64,000 bases of DNA from Myxococcus fulvus. GTDB lineage: Bacteria; Myxococcota; Myxococcia; Myxococcales; Myxococcaceae. Below are positions 17,952-27,221 of the stretch, piece by piece. How positions within the stretch are numbered: the stretch's first letter is position 1; every line of letters starts with the position of its first letter. The DNA is taken from the NCBI RefSeq assembly GCF_900111765.1, contig NZ_FOIB01000012.1, positions 124,001 through 188,000 of the forward strand, given 5' to 3'. A model generated the notes under the pieces. It did no database searches and was not told the origin of the DNA. It was given only the letters and a program-made list of their open reading frames with translations. The translations under genes and the position numbers were made by a program.

Positions 17952-17992
17952 GAGGGCTGGCGGGGGATGCTCCCTGCCGGCCCTCTTCGTTT
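17952..17992 (+). terminator. Rho-independent terminator after FKBP gene
   Basis: A long GC-rich hairpin (GAGGGCTGGCGGGGGA pairing with TCCCTGCCGGCCCTC, with G-T pairs or mismatches) is followed by TTCGTTT. A second small hairpin, GCTCCAG/CTGGAGC, lies just before it at 17924-17940. Confidence 0.7.
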
Positions 17993-18031
17993 GGAGTCAC
18001 GCAAAGCGCCTCACGGCGCCAAGGAGCGTTC

Positions 18032-18862
18032 ATGCACCGTCACCTGCTGTGGTTGGGCGTGTTGTTGCTGGTGGGAGGCTGCACGCGGGGCAAGCCGGTG
18101 GAGGTGCGGCGCGAGCCCTCTCCCACGGGCGCGGTCTCCGAGGCGGAGTTCAAGGCCATGCACACCCTGCGCGACGACGCGCCGCCCGAGCTGAAGGGGC
18201 AGGAGGTGGAGGTGGCCGGGACGAAGATGTACCTGAGCCTGCCCGAGGGCGCGAAGGGCCCCTTGCCCGCGGTGCTGGTCCTCCACGAGTGGTGGGGGCT
18301 CAACGCGCACATCAAGCACTGGGCGGACCGGCTGGCGGCCAACGGCTACGCGGCGCTGGCGGTGGACCTGTATGGCGGCAAGGTGGCCACCACGTCCGAC
18401 GAGGCACTGGCGCTGGTGAAGGCGGTGGACCACGCGCGCGCGGGGCAGACGCTGGTGGCGGCGCACAAGTTCCTCCAGGAGGACGCGCGCGTGAAGGCCA
18501 CGCGCACGGGCAGCCTGGGGTGGTGCTTCGGCGGGAGCATGTCCCTGCGCACGGCGATGCTGGTGCCGGAGCTGGACGCAGCGGTGATTTATTACGGCAG
18601 CCCGGTGACGGACGTGAACGAGCTGTCGACCATCAAGGCGCCGGTGCTGGGCATCTTCGGCACGCGGGACGCGTCCATTCCGCTGGAGAAGGTGGCGGAG
18701 TTCCGCGCGGCGCTGGACCAGCTGGGGATTGTCCACCGCATCGTCGAGCTGGACGGGGAGCATGCGTTCGCGAACCCCTCGGGGGCGCGCTACGACGAGC
18801 AGTCGGCCGCCCGGGCGTGGGCGGAGACGTCGATGTTCCTGGAGCACCACCTCCGGCGCTGA
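18032..18862 (+). CDS. Dienelactone hydrolase family lipoprotein
   Basis: A 276-residue lipoprotein (lipobox VGGC) with an alpha/beta-hydrolase fold of the dienelactone hydrolase family. The catalytic triad is intact: Cys165 in GWCFGG, Asp213 in GTRDASIP and His244 in DGEHAF; the oxyanion-side motif LHEWWGLN is also present. Family members hydrolyse cyclic esters, but exported lipoprotein versions in myxobacteria have no defined substrate. The gene follows the FKBP terminator and precedes a second alpha/beta hydrolase gene by 109 bases. Confidence 0.9.
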   Translation: MHRHLLWLGVLLLVGGCTRGKPVEVRREPSPTGAVSEAEFKAMHTLRDDAPPELKGQEVEVAGTKMYLSLPEGAKGPLPAVLVLHEWWGLNAHIKHWADRLAANGYAALAVDLYGGKVATTSDEALALVKAVDHARAGQTLVAAHKFLQEDARVKATRTGSLGWCFGGSMSLRTAMLVPELDAAVIYYGSPVTDVNELSTIKAPVLGIFGTRDASIPLEKVAEFRAALDQLGIVHRIVELDGEHAFANPSGARYDEQSAARAWAETSMFLEHHLRR

Positions 18863-18971
18863 GTTGGAGTGTCCAGCGGTCCACACGCGCGCGCCCGGCT
18901 GCGACACGGTGTTGCGTCCGGGGCCTCGGGTCGGCTTGAACGCGCGCGCGTCAAAGCATCGGAGGCGTGGC

Positions 18972-20285
18972 GTGTCGAGGCTGGGTGTGCGCGTGGTGGT
19001 GGTCCTGGGGCTGGTGCTCGTGGGGAGCGGGGCCTGGGCGGCCGGGCCGACGGTTCCCTTCGAGGGGGTCTGGCGTCGGCCGGATGGAGGAGGGCTGGTG
19101 CGGGTGGCGGGGGATGGCACCGCGCCGTTCCTGATGGACTTCGCCTCGCGGCGGCGCTGGCGGCTGGAGCCGAGGGAGCCCGGGGTGTGGGTGCTCGGCG
19201 GCAGCCGTCCGGAGGCGCGCGTCACCTGGCGGCAATCGGAGCTGGTGCTCGCGGGGGTGGCCGTGGAGCCGATGACGCTCTCATCCGTGCCGGTGCGCAC
19301 CGAGGCGATGACGGTGTCCGTGGAGGGCGCGGAGCTGCCGGCGACGCTGTGGCTGCGGCCGACGGGAGAGCCCAGGAACGCGGTGGTGATGTTGCACGAC
19401 GCGGGGCGGGGTTCACGCGAGGCGCTGGAGCCCTATCCGGCGCTCCTGGTGGAGTATGGCTTCGCGGTGCTCACCTACGACGCGCGTGGGGCAGGGCTGA
19501 AGGCGCGGGATGATGAAGGCCGCGCCAACGATGCCGCTCTCCAGCCGGGGCTGAAGGCGCAGGGCGATGACGGCCTCGCTGCGGTGCGGCTGCTGCGGCA
19601 GCGGCTCGGCCCCTCGGTTCGAGTAGGGCTGATGGGCTTCGGCCATGGCGCATGGGCCGCGGTGGGCGCGTCCGCGCGCGCACCGGAGGAGGTGGGCTTC
19701 CTCATCCTCATCTCGGGCGGAGCCGGCGCGGTGTGGAAGCAGGAGCAGCACCGCATGCGCAACGAGGGCCGCAGGCGCGGGCTCACCGGACCGGAGCTGG
19801 TGGACCTGACCGAGTTCCTCGACGTGCTCCACGACGCGCGCCTGTACGCGGACGGCGGCGAGGCCCGCGCGCGCAAGACGCTCGACTTCCACCTCCAGCG
19901 CGCGAAGCGCAAGCGCTGGCTCGCGGTGACGCCGCTGTCGTCACTCGGAGACGTGACGGTGGAGCGCTTCCTCGAACTCCAGCGCCCGCTGTGGCGCGAC
20001 GTGCTGTCCTACGACGCGGCCGAGGACCTGCCTCGCGTGAGAGGCCCCGTGCTCGCGCTGCTGGGCGAGCGCGATGAGACGACCCCCGCCGCGCTCACGG
20101 CGCGGGCACTGACTCAAGGTCTGTCGAAGCGCACTGGCGCGAACCACCGACCCCAAGTGACGGTCATCCGAGGCGCGGACCACGCTCTCGCCGTGGCCAG
20201 ACGAGAAGCGCCCGCCGTGGAGACGATGTCGGAGAATGCGCTGCGCACCCTCACCGCGTGGCTGATCACGCTGGAGGTTCAGTAG
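18972..20285 (+). CDS. Exported alpha/beta-hydrolase-like protein lacking the nucleophile
   Basis: A 437-residue exported protein. GTG 18972 is chosen because GGAGG lies 6 bases upstream and because it gives a signal peptide (VVVVLGLVLVGSGAWAA). An N-terminal beta-rich domain (about 28-125) precedes an alpha/beta-hydrolase domain (about 130-437). The elbow that should read G-x-S-x-G is G222-F-G-H-G226, so the catalytic Ser/Cys position is Gly224. Acid and base candidates remain (GERDETTP, GADHALA). It may be a non-catalytic binding protein or use another nucleophile. Its end overlaps the convergent CAP gene by 7 bases. Confidence 0.78.
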   Translation: MSRLGVRVVVVLGLVLVGSGAWAAGPTVPFEGVWRRPDGGGLVRVAGDGTAPFLMDFASRRRWRLEPREPGVWVLGGSRPEARVTWRQSELVLAGVAVEPMTLSSVPVRTEAMTVSVEGAELPATLWLRPTGEPRNAVVMLHDAGRGSREALEPYPALLVEYGFAVLTYDARGAGLKARDDEGRANDAALQPGLKAQGDDGLAAVRLLRQRLGPSVRVGLMGFGHGAWAAVGASARAPEEVGFLILISGGAGAVWKQEQHRMRNEGRRRGLTGPELVDLTEFLDVLHDARLYADGGEARARKTLDFHLQRAKRKRWLAVTPLSSLGDVTVERFLELQRPLWRDVLSYDAAEDLPRVRGPVLALLGERDETTPAALTARALTQGLSKRTGANHRPQVTVIRGADHALAVARREAPAVETMSENALRTLTAWLITLEVQ

Positions 20286-20923
20286 GGCTTCTGGCCCGTG
20301 TAGTTCCCCGGCGGCGCGTAGTTGCAGACCCAGTACTGCCACGTGGGGAACCTGCTGCCGAACGGCGAGTTCTCCGTGCACGTCACGGTCGCGCAGCCCA
20401 CGCGCTTCGTGTTGCGCCACACCACCTGCGTGTAGTGGCCGCACGCCTTGCCCGAGGCACACGAGTTGTTCGCGTAGTTGTAGTCGGAGGCCTCGCTGCT
20501 CCAGCCCTCCACCACCTCCAGCGTGGACATGGAGTTGGGCGTGGCCGCGGTGATGTTCTCACCGTAGGGGCCACGGTTCGGATTGTGTCCCCATTTGCAG
20601 TTCGCCGCCCACGCCTTCGCCACGTCCTCCGCGCCCGTGTCCCAGCCGAGCGGCTCCAGCGCGGGGCTCGGCGTGGGCTGCGCGGAAGCACGCGTGGCGT
20701 TGTGTCCCGTCAGCATGTCCTGCGCGAACTGTGACAGCGAACCGGAGCCCGAATCAGGCGCACCCGCGCCCGAGTCCGGGTTGCCCGAGCCCCCTCCATC
20801 TGGAGTCCCCGCGTCACCCGAAGGCGTGACGTCATCATTGTCATCATCGGAGCCGCAGCCGGTGGCGAGGCAGGGCACGAGCAGACCGAGGGCCAGCAGA
20901 CGTCGGACGGAGGAGCGGTTCAT
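20279..20923 (-). CDS. CAP/SCP-domain secreted lipoprotein 1
   Basis: A 214-residue lipoprotein (lipobox ATGC) with an acidic Asp/Gly/Pro/Ser-rich linker (about 24-62) and a CAP (SCP/PR-1) domain. Signature segments are MLTGHNATRASAQPTPSPAL, GHNPNRGPYGENI, CGHYTQVVW and WVCNYAPPGNY, giving the two His and two acidic residues of the CAP cavity and paired cysteines. CAP proteins bind lipids or ligands outside the cell. It is a tandem paralogue of the next gene, which ends about 76 bases upstream on the same strand. Confidence 0.92.
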   Translation of the reverse strand: MNRSSVRRLLALGLLVPCLATGCGSDDDNDDVTPSGDAGTPDGGGSGNPDSGAGAPDSGSGSLSQFAQDMLTGHNATRASAQPTPSPALEPLGWDTGAEDVAKAWAANCKWGHNPNRGPYGENITAATPNSMSTLEVVEGWSSEASDYNYANNSCASGKACGHYTQVVWRNTKRVGCATVTCTENSPFGSRFPTWQYWVCNYAPPGNYTGQKPY

Positions 20924-20999
20924 CCCGCGATTATCGACGGCGCCGCGAGCCTCCGGAAGGTGTACGCACCCTCGTACCCTCCCACGACGACACCGCGTC

Positions 21000-21638
21000 T
21001 CAGTAGGGCCGCTGTCCCACGAAATTTCCGGGCGGCGCGTAGTTGCAGACCCACAGCTGCCACGTGGGGAAGTCGGCACCGAAGGGCGAGTTCTTCTTGC
21101 ACGTCACGGTGGCGCAGCCCACGGCCGTCGTCTTGCGCCACACCACCTGCGTGTAGTGCCCGCACACCTTGCCCTTCTTGCACGTGTTGCGAGCGTGGTC
21201 GTAATCGGAGACCTCGTCCGCCCAGCTCTTCACCACCTGCTGCGTGGTCCACGCATCCGGCGTGGCGGCGGCCAGGTTCTCGCCGAACTCACCTCGCTCC
21301 GGGTTGTGCTCGAACTTGCAGGCCTTGGCCCAGGAGGCGGCCTGGCGAGCGGCCTCGTCGGACCAGACGAGCGGCGGCAGCGCGGGCTTCGGCGTGGGCC
21401 GGGCCCGGGCCCGCGCCTGGTTGTGGGCCTCCACCATGTCGTGCGCGAAGTCCTTCGCCGTGGGCTGCGCGGGCCGGGCCTGCGGAGCGCTCCGGGCCTG
21501 CTGTCCCCGGGGTGCGCTGGCGGAGGCCCGCTGGGACGGCGCGGCCTTGCGCGCGCTGGACTTCGAGGCCGACGCGCAGCCGGGAGGAAACACGAGCAGG
21601 AGCAGGACGACTGCGCGGAGCACGGAAGACGGACGCAT
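21000..21638 (-). CDS. CAP/SCP-domain secreted lipoprotein 2
   Basis: A 212-residue predicted lipoprotein (LLLLVFPPGC) with a basic Ala/Ser/Arg/Gln-rich linker in place of the acidic linker of its neighbour, then a CAP domain: MVEAHNQARARARPTPKP, EHNPERGEFGENL, CGHYTQVVW and WVCNYAPPGNF. The catalytic-cavity residues are conserved in both copies. The oppositely charged linkers suggest the two paralogues may sit in different surface environments (inference). Same orientation as the first CAP gene. Confidence 0.92.
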   Translation of the reverse strand: MRPSSVLRAVVLLLLVFPPGCASASKSSARKAAPSQRASASAPRGQQARSAPQARPAQPTAKDFAHDMVEAHNQARARARPTPKPALPPLVWSDEAARQAASWAKACKFEHNPERGEFGENLAAATPDAWTTQQVVKSWADEVSDYDHARNTCKKGKVCGHYTQVVWRKTTAVGCATVTCKKNSPFGADFPTWQLWVCNYAPPGNFVGQRPY

Positions 21639-21709
21639 GCCGAAGATGATGCGTCAGGACGTCCGTCCATGCATGGTGACGTTTTCCGTCCACGCCGCGA
21701 GGTCGAGCG

Positions 21710-23053
21710 CTACCCCCCGAATCCCGGCAATTCCCCCGTACCGTCCGAGCCAAAAGTGGTGACGCCGGGTACGCCCATGGCCCGCATCATGGAGATGTAG
21801 AGGTTGGCGATGGGCAGGCCCGTCGCGCGCAGGTGTCGGTCGGTGCCCACCGCGCCGCCACACCGGCCGGCGATGAGCACGGGCAGGTTGCGATGGATGT
21901 GCCCGTTGCCGTCCTCCAGCTCGCTCGTGAAGTAGACCATCGAGCTGTCGAGCAGCGACGCGCCGCTGGCGTCCCGGCTCTCCTTCAACCGCCGCACGAG
22001 GTAGGCGTACTGCTCCACCTCCCACCGGTCGATGCGCGAGAGCGCGTCGAAGTTGGCCGGGACGAACTGGTGATGCGAGTACGCGTGGTGTCCACCGCTG
22101 AGCCCGAGGAAGCCGTACACCTTGTTGCTGCGCGCGTTGGCGAGCATGAAGGTCGCCACGCGGGTGAGGTCGCATTGGAAGGCGAGGACGATGAGGTCCA
22201 TCATCGCCTTCGTCTTGGCGCGAGGGTCCTCGTTGTCGACGGGCGACACCTGGGCGCCGCACACGGGCACCTGTTGTCCCAGGACCTCCAGCTGCTTCTC
22301 CAAATCTCGCACGCTGGTGAAGTACTCCTCCAGCTTGCGCTGGTCCGTCACGCCGAGCTGCTTCTGGAGCGACGCGGCGTCCTCGCGCACGAAGTCGATG
22401 ATGCTCAGGCCATAGGCGCGGCGCTTCTCCACCTGGGCCAGGGTGGAGCCGGGGTCCATGCCGCCGAAGAGCCGGTCGAAGACGGCCTTGGGGCGCACCT
22501 CCTTGGCCATGGGCGTGCGAGGCCCGGCCCAGGAGATGTTGTTGGCGTAGGGGCACGCGTAGCCGGAGTCACAGTTGCCGATGCCGCGCCCCGCGTCGTT
22601 GCCCAGCTCCAGCGAGGCGAAGCGCGTGGCCTTGCGCTGGGCCAGGTGTCGGGCGATGACCTGGTCCATGGAGATGCCCGCGCGGAAGTCGGTGCCCTCC
22701 GTCTTCACGGCCTTCATGCAGGACAGGAGCGCGGCGGTGCCCGCGGCGTGGTGGCCGTCGCCGTCCGGCTTGCCCGCGTCGTTGGTGAGCCCGCTGATGA
22801 CGAGCACGTCGCTCTTCACCGCCGCCAGGGGCTGGAGCGTGGGCGTCAGCGCCCAGGCGGCGCCCGTGCCGGTGGGCAGCCACTTCTGCATGTGGATGCC
22901 ATTGGGCACGTAGAAGACGGCCAGTCGACGAGGCGCCAGCGGCGCCTCGGCGGCGTGGGCGGGGGAGACCATGCGCTCGAGCAACGGGAGCGCCATCAGC
23001 GCGCCTGCGCCGCGCAGGAAGGTTCGACGGGAGAGTGGCCGTTTGCTGCTCAT
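21710..23053 (-). CDS. DUF1552 family Tat-exported protein
   Basis: A 447-residue protein with a twin-arginine signal (SRRTFLRGAGALMALPLLE). The conserved domain includes FYVPNGIHMQKWLPTGTG, SGLTNDAGKPDGDGHHAAGT, YFTSVRDLEKQLEVLG and YFTSELEDGNGHIHRNLPVL. DUF1552 proteins resemble the alkaline-phosphatase/sulfatase-like exported proteins of planctomycetes and myxobacteria and are nearly always paired with a DUF1592-type protein, as here. The start ATG overlaps the stop of the upstream gene at 23050-23053. The molecular role is not known. Confidence 0.92.
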   Translation of the reverse strand: MSSKRPLSRRTFLRGAGALMALPLLERMVSPAHAAEAPLAPRRLAVFYVPNGIHMQKWLPTGTGAAWALTPTLQPLAAVKSDVLVISGLTNDAGKPDGDGHHAAGTAALLSCMKAVKTEGTDFRAGISMDQVIARHLAQRKATRFASLELGNDAGRGIGNCDSGYACPYANNISWAGPRTPMAKEVRPKAVFDRLFGGMDPGSTLAQVEKRRAYGLSIIDFVREDAASLQKQLGVTDQRKLEEYFTSVRDLEKQLEVLGQQVPVCGAQVSPVDNEDPRAKTKAMMDLIVLAFQCDLTRVATFMLANARSNKVYGFLGLSGGHHAYSHHQFVPANFDALSRIDRWEVEQYAYLVRRLKESRDASGASLLDSSMVYFTSELEDGNGHIHRNLPVLIAGRCGGAVGTDRHLRATGLPIANLYISMMRAMGVPGVTTFGSDGTGELPGFGG

Positions 23054-24726
23054 GGCGTCTGGGCCTCCGTGTCGCCGCGCCGGGAGGTGAACGAGTCACT
23101 GAGGACGATGGCGAGGATGTAGTCGACGAGCCGCCCGCCGCTGGCCTCCGCGGAGGCGGAGATTTCGCGCACCACGCACGCGTCGGCCTCGGACATGCCC
23201 CGGCCGAGCGCGTACGTGAGCAGGTGCTCGGTGATGCACGCGGGCAGCTTCGGGTCCTCCTTGACGAAGCGCCGCATGTCCGCGCCGCCGTTGAGCACGG
23301 CGCCGTCGGGCAAGTCTCCCGTGGCGTCCACCGGCGCGCCGCTGACCTCGTTGAGCCGCCAGCGGCCGATGGGGTCGTAGTTCTCCAGCGCCAGTCCCAG
23401 CGGGTCCATCATCCGGTGACAGCCCTGACACTGCGGCAGGCTGCGGTGCAGCGCCATGCGCTCCTTCATCGTCATGAGCGGATTGACCGGAGGGGGCAGG
23501 CCCTCGACGTTCGGTGGAGGAGGCGGCGGCGCGGAGCACAGCAGCTGCTCGAGCACCCAGACTCCGCGCTGCACGGGCGAGGTGCGGTCCGGATTGGAGG
23601 TGACGGTGAGCAGCGAGCCGTGGCCGAGGATGCCCTGGCGCTCGGGGTGCGCGGACAGGTCCACGCGCTTGGGGGTGGTGCTGCCGGGCAGCGGCAGTCC
23701 GTAGTGCGCGGCGAGCGCGTCGTTGACGTAGGTGAAGGGGGCGTCGAGCAAATCCCTCAGCTTGTGCTCGCCGGTGAGGAACTCCTGGAAGACGAGCTCC
23801 GTCTCCTGTCGCATGGCCTGGCGCAGGTCCTCGTTGAAGGCGCCGTAGAGCATCGGGTCCGGCTCGGCGGAGGTGAGCGCGCGGGTGAAGAGCCACTGGC
23901 CGGCGAAGTTGCTGACCAGGGCCTGGGCCTTGGGGTCCGCGAGCATGCGGCGCACCTGGGCCTCCAACTGCGCGGGCGTGGAGAGCTGGTCCTGCTCCGC
24001 GGCCTGGAGGAGTGCCTCGTCGGGCATGCTGCTCCAGAGGAAGTAGGACAGGCGGCTCGCCAGCTCGAAGGCGTCGAGCCGATGGGGCGAGAGGGACGTG
24101 GCCTCTGGATCCTTCTCCACGCGGAAGAGGAAGTGCGGCGAGACGAGCACCGTGCGTAGGGCGAGCTTCACGCCGGCCTCGGGTGGGTCTCCGTGTCGCT
24201 TCGCGAGCGTGAGTGCGCCGAGCAGCCGGTCCACCTCCTCGGGTGCCACGGGGCGGCGCCAGGCGCGGCGGGCGAAGCGCGAGAGGATGTCGCGAGCGCA
24301 GGGCTCGGGGTTCGTGGCGTCCAGGGTGCAGGTGCGCACGGTGCCCTGGGCCCAGGCGTTCTCCACGAGCTTCTCGGCCGCGCTGGCGTACTTCTCCAGC
24401 AGCAGGGGCGAGAGGCTGAGGACGTCCGCGTTGTTGTCGAAGCCGTAGCCGTGGTCATCGGCGGGGAAGTCGCGCGCGGGGCGGGTGGTGTCGCCGAGCA
24501 AATCCCTCACGGTGGCGTCGTATTCGGCGCGGTTGAGGCGGTGCAGGGTGACGCGGCCCGGGTCCGCGGTGGTGTTCTCGCAGCCCTCGGCGTGGGTGGG
24601 CGGCGGCTCGGGGAGGACGCGGGCCTTGGGCAGCGAGTCTCCCTTGCAGGCGGCGAGCAGCAGGAGGAGGCCCGTGCTCGCGCGGGCGAGCCAGGGGCGC
24701 CTCCGTTCGTGAAACCTGGAAGTCAC
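23050..24726 (-). CDS. DUF1592/DUF1588/DUF1585 planctomycete-type lipoprotein
   Basis: A 558-residue lipoprotein (lipobox LAAC) starting at GTG 24726 after GGGGGAAGG. It contains the set of domains found in planctomycete- and myxobacterial cytochrome-like proteins: DUF1587 (TLHRLNRAEYDATVRDLLG), DUF1595, DUF1592 (FELASRLSYFLWSSMPDEAL), DUF1588 (QGILGHGSLLTVTSNPDRTS) and DUF1585 near the end. CQGCH near residue 450 is a possible heme c site within DUF1588. It is translationally coupled to the DUF1552 gene (ATGA overlap) and is presumably a partner in a surface redox or polymer-degrading complex (inference). Confidence 0.92.
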   Translation of the reverse strand: MTSRFHERRRPWLARASTGLLLLLAACKGDSLPKARVLPEPPPTHAEGCENTTADPGRVTLHRLNRAEYDATVRDLLGDTTRPARDFPADDHGYGFDNNADVLSLSPLLLEKYASAAEKLVENAWAQGTVRTCTLDATNPEPCARDILSRFARRAWRRPVAPEEVDRLLGALTLAKRHGDPPEAGVKLALRTVLVSPHFLFRVEKDPEATSLSPHRLDAFELASRLSYFLWSSMPDEALLQAAEQDQLSTPAQLEAQVRRMLADPKAQALVSNFAGQWLFTRALTSAEPDPMLYGAFNEDLRQAMRQETELVFQEFLTGEHKLRDLLDAPFTYVNDALAAHYGLPLPGSTTPKRVDLSAHPERQGILGHGSLLTVTSNPDRTSPVQRGVWVLEQLLCSAPPPPPPNVEGLPPPVNPLMTMKERMALHRSLPQCQGCHRMMDPLGLALENYDPIGRWRLNEVSGAPVDATGDLPDGAVLNGGADMRRFVKEDPKLPACITEHLLTYALGRGMSEADACVVREISASAEASGGRLVDYILAIVLSDSFTSRRGDTEAQTP

Positions 24727-24997
24727 TGCACCTTCCCCCTTTCACCGAGCCGCCCGAGGCGGAGTTCGGTGGGGGCCGAAGCAAATCCCTCTCCAGCGCG
24801 AGGCGGTGGGTGGTGAACGCGGGGGCTGTCCCGAGGGGAGGGTGAGGGGGTGGGGAGTGCCCTGCCATGGGGCGGTGGAGGGCGGTCGAGGGGAAGCGGG
24901 GTGCCATCCGTGGGTGTGCGGGAGGACGGTGGAGGGAGCAGGTTGAGGTGGAGGGGCATGGATGCCGCCCCGGGCGTTCCGGTAGAGGAGAGGCGCC

Positions 24998-27217
24998 ATG
25001 ACTTCACCGCGTGTCGATGCCGTCGCCGATGACTTCCTGTTGCTGGTGGAGGTGTTGCCGGAGGGGCTGCGGGCGGTGGTGGGGGCGCTCGCTCCCTCGG
25101 AGGTGTTGGAGGTGGTGCTGGACTTGGGGCGGGTGCCGGAGGCGCGGCTGGTGGACCGGGTGGTGCGGCTGCGCGAGACGCCGGTGGGCCCGGAGGACCT
25201 GCGTCAGGTGATGGCGAGGGTGGGGACGCCGGGGGAGGACAACCGGGCGGGCATCGAGCGGACGTTGCATCGGGTGTCGGCCATCCGGAACCGGCGTGGG
25301 CAGGTGGTGGGGCTGACGCTGCGGGTGGGGCGGGCGGTGTTCGGGACCATCGACATGTTGAAGGACCTCATCGGCTCGGGGCGCAACCTGTTGCTGCTGG
25401 GGCGGCCCGGGGTGGGGAAGACGACGAAGCTGCGCGAGGTGGCGCGCGTGCTCGCGGATGATTTGGGCAAGCGGGTGATGGTGGTGGACACGTCCAATGA
25501 GATTGGTGGGGACGGGGACGTGCCGCATCCGGGGATAGGTGGGGCGCGGCGGATGCAGGTGTCGCGGCCGGACCGGCAGCACGACGTGATGATCGAGGCG
25601 GTGGAGAACCACATGCCCGAGGTCATCATCGTGGATGAAATCGGGACGTCGGCGGAGGCGTCGGCGGCGCGGACGATTGCAGAGCGTGGCGTGCAGTTGG
25701 TGGCGACGGCGCACGGCAACACGCTGGAGAACCTGGTGTTGAACCCGACGCTGTCGGACCTGGTGGGCGGGGTGCAGACGGTGACGCTGAGCGACGACGA
25801 GGCTCGGCGCAGGCGCACGCAGAAGACGGTGAGCGAGCGCAAGTCGCCGCCCACGTTCGACATCGTGGTGGAGATGGTGGGCCGTGACGAGGTGCGCGTG
25901 CACGGCGACACGGCGGAGGCGGTGGACCGGCTGCTAGCCGGCAAGGACGTCGGCGGCGAGCGAAGACGGCAGGACGCGGAGTCGGGGCGCGTGGAGGTGG
26001 TGCCCGTGAGGCACGTCGCGCGAGCGAGCGCTGACACGAGGGCCGCGCATGCGCGAGCGGCTTCGAGGGCTGAAGAGGGCTCGGCCTCGGCGCGTGGGCT
26101 CGTGCATGAGCGTCAGGGTGAGCGGGCCTCATCCCGCGATGAAGTCGTGGGAGGGCGCCCGGGAAGTGCCACGCGAGCCCGGGAACAGGCGAGGGAGTCC
26201 GAGCTCGTCGCGGTGGAAGGCGAACGCGTCGCGGTGGGAGGCGAGCTTGCGCGGAGCGGCGGCAGCGAGCCGGCCCACGAGGACTCGCGCGGGACGGGAG
26301 AGGCTCGAGGGCGTGAGGAGTCGCAGGAGGAATCACCCTCGCCGGCGCGGCAAGAGGAGGGCGCCGAAGTCGAGTCCTTCACGCAAGCGGAGCCGCGGAT
26401 GGACGAGACGGGCTCGACGCCGCGCTCGCGACCGGGTGTCCCCAGGGACATGTCTTCGGAGCGCGCCGGGTCGAGAGGGCTGCCTGGGAGCGCGGAGCCC
26501 TTCGGGACATCGCACGGGGATGACGTCGCACCGCCTGGCGCGCCCTCGATGAGGAGCGCCGCGCGCGCGGTTTCCTTCCGTGAGGAGCCATCACGCGTCG
26601 GCGAGCAGCGCACGCCGGAGCTCGCGAGTGCCGCGCCTCCACCCAGGCAGACCCGGTTCTCCTCGCGGTTCGTCGACGAGCCCCAGGACGAAGGCGCCAC
26701 GCCGGCGGCCCGCCCCACGCGCATCTATCCGCACGGCGTGGGCCGCGAGCTGTTGCAGCGGGTGCTGCGCGAGATTCCGGTGGAGGTGCGACTGGTCAGC
26801 CGGTTGGAGTCGGCGGACCTCGTCGTCACGCTGCGCTCGAACGCGAACGACCCGAGGATGCGTCGGGTGGTGGCGAAGACCGGCGCGCGCGTGGAGTCCG
26901 TGAAGCGCAGCAGCTCCGCGGAGCTGCGCCGGATGTTGAAGGGCTTCTTCAACGTGCTGGAGGGCGTGGATTCGGAGGAGGTCCGCGAGGCGGTGGCCGA
27001 GGCCGAGGCCGCCGTCCAGCGCGCCCTGCGCGAGGGCGTCTTGGTGGAGCTCGCGCCGCGCCAGCCCCGCGTGCGCAAGCTCCAGCATCGGCTGGTGAGC
27101 CGCTACCGGCTGGAGGCGGTGAGCCACGGCAGCGAGCCCTCCAGGCATCTGGTCATCTACCCGCTGGGAGGGGAGCTCGACGCCGCGCTCGCGGAGGAGA
27201 CGGAAGGCGGCGCGTGA
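24998..27217 (+). CDS. SpoIIIAA/Ycf45-like AAA ATPase with R3H domain and disordered linker
   Basis: A 739-residue protein. The N-terminal 320 residues form the single-stranded nucleic acid binding R3H/Ycf45-type ATPase: P-loop GRPGVGKTT (135-143), EIGGDGDVPHPGIG, and Walker B VIIVDEIGT. A low-complexity region of about 230 residues (about 330-565), rich in Arg, Glu, Ala, Ser and Gly, follows. The C-terminal part holds YPHGVGRELLQRVLREI and then an R3H domain (EVREAVAEAEAAVQRAL and LQHRLVSRYRLEAVSHG). Family members are about 400-600 residues, so the linker is long. A nucleic-acid-related role is likely, with no known pathway. The start is supported by GAGGAGAGG upstream; the 271 bases before it hold nothing else evident. 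Confidence 0.88.
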   Translation: MTSPRVDAVADDFLLLVEVLPEGLRAVVGALAPSEVLEVVLDLGRVPEARLVDRVVRLRETPVGPEDLRQVMARVGTPGEDNRAGIERTLHRVSAIRNRRGQVVGLTLRVGRAVFGTIDMLKDLIGSGRNLLLLGRPGVGKTTKLREVARVLADDLGKRVMVVDTSNEIGGDGDVPHPGIGGARRMQVSRPDRQHDVMIEAVENHMPEVIIVDEIGTSAEASAARTIAERGVQLVATAHGNTLENLVLNPTLSDLVGGVQTVTLSDDEARRRRTQKTVSERKSPPTFDIVVEMVGRDEVRVHGDTAEAVDRLLAGKDVGGERRRQDAESGRVEVVPVRHVARASADTRAAHARAASRAEEGSASARGLVHERQGERASSRDEVVGGRPGSATRAREQARESELVAVEGERVAVGGELARSGGSEPAHEDSRGTGEARGREESQEESPSPARQEEGAEVESFTQAEPRMDETGSTPRSRPGVPRDMSSERAGSRGLPGSAEPFGTSHGDDVAPPGAPSMRSAARAVSFREEPSRVGEQRTPELASAAPPPRQTRFSSRFVDEPQDEGATPAARPTRIYPHGVGRELLQRVLREIPVEVRLVSRLESADLVVTLRSNANDPRMRRVVAKTGARVESVKRSSSAELRRMLKGFFNVLEGVDSEEVREAVAEAEAAVQRALREGVLVELAPRQPRVRKLQHRLVSRYRLEAVSHGSEPSRHLVIYPLGGELDAALAEETEGGA

Positions 27218-27221
27218 GCGC

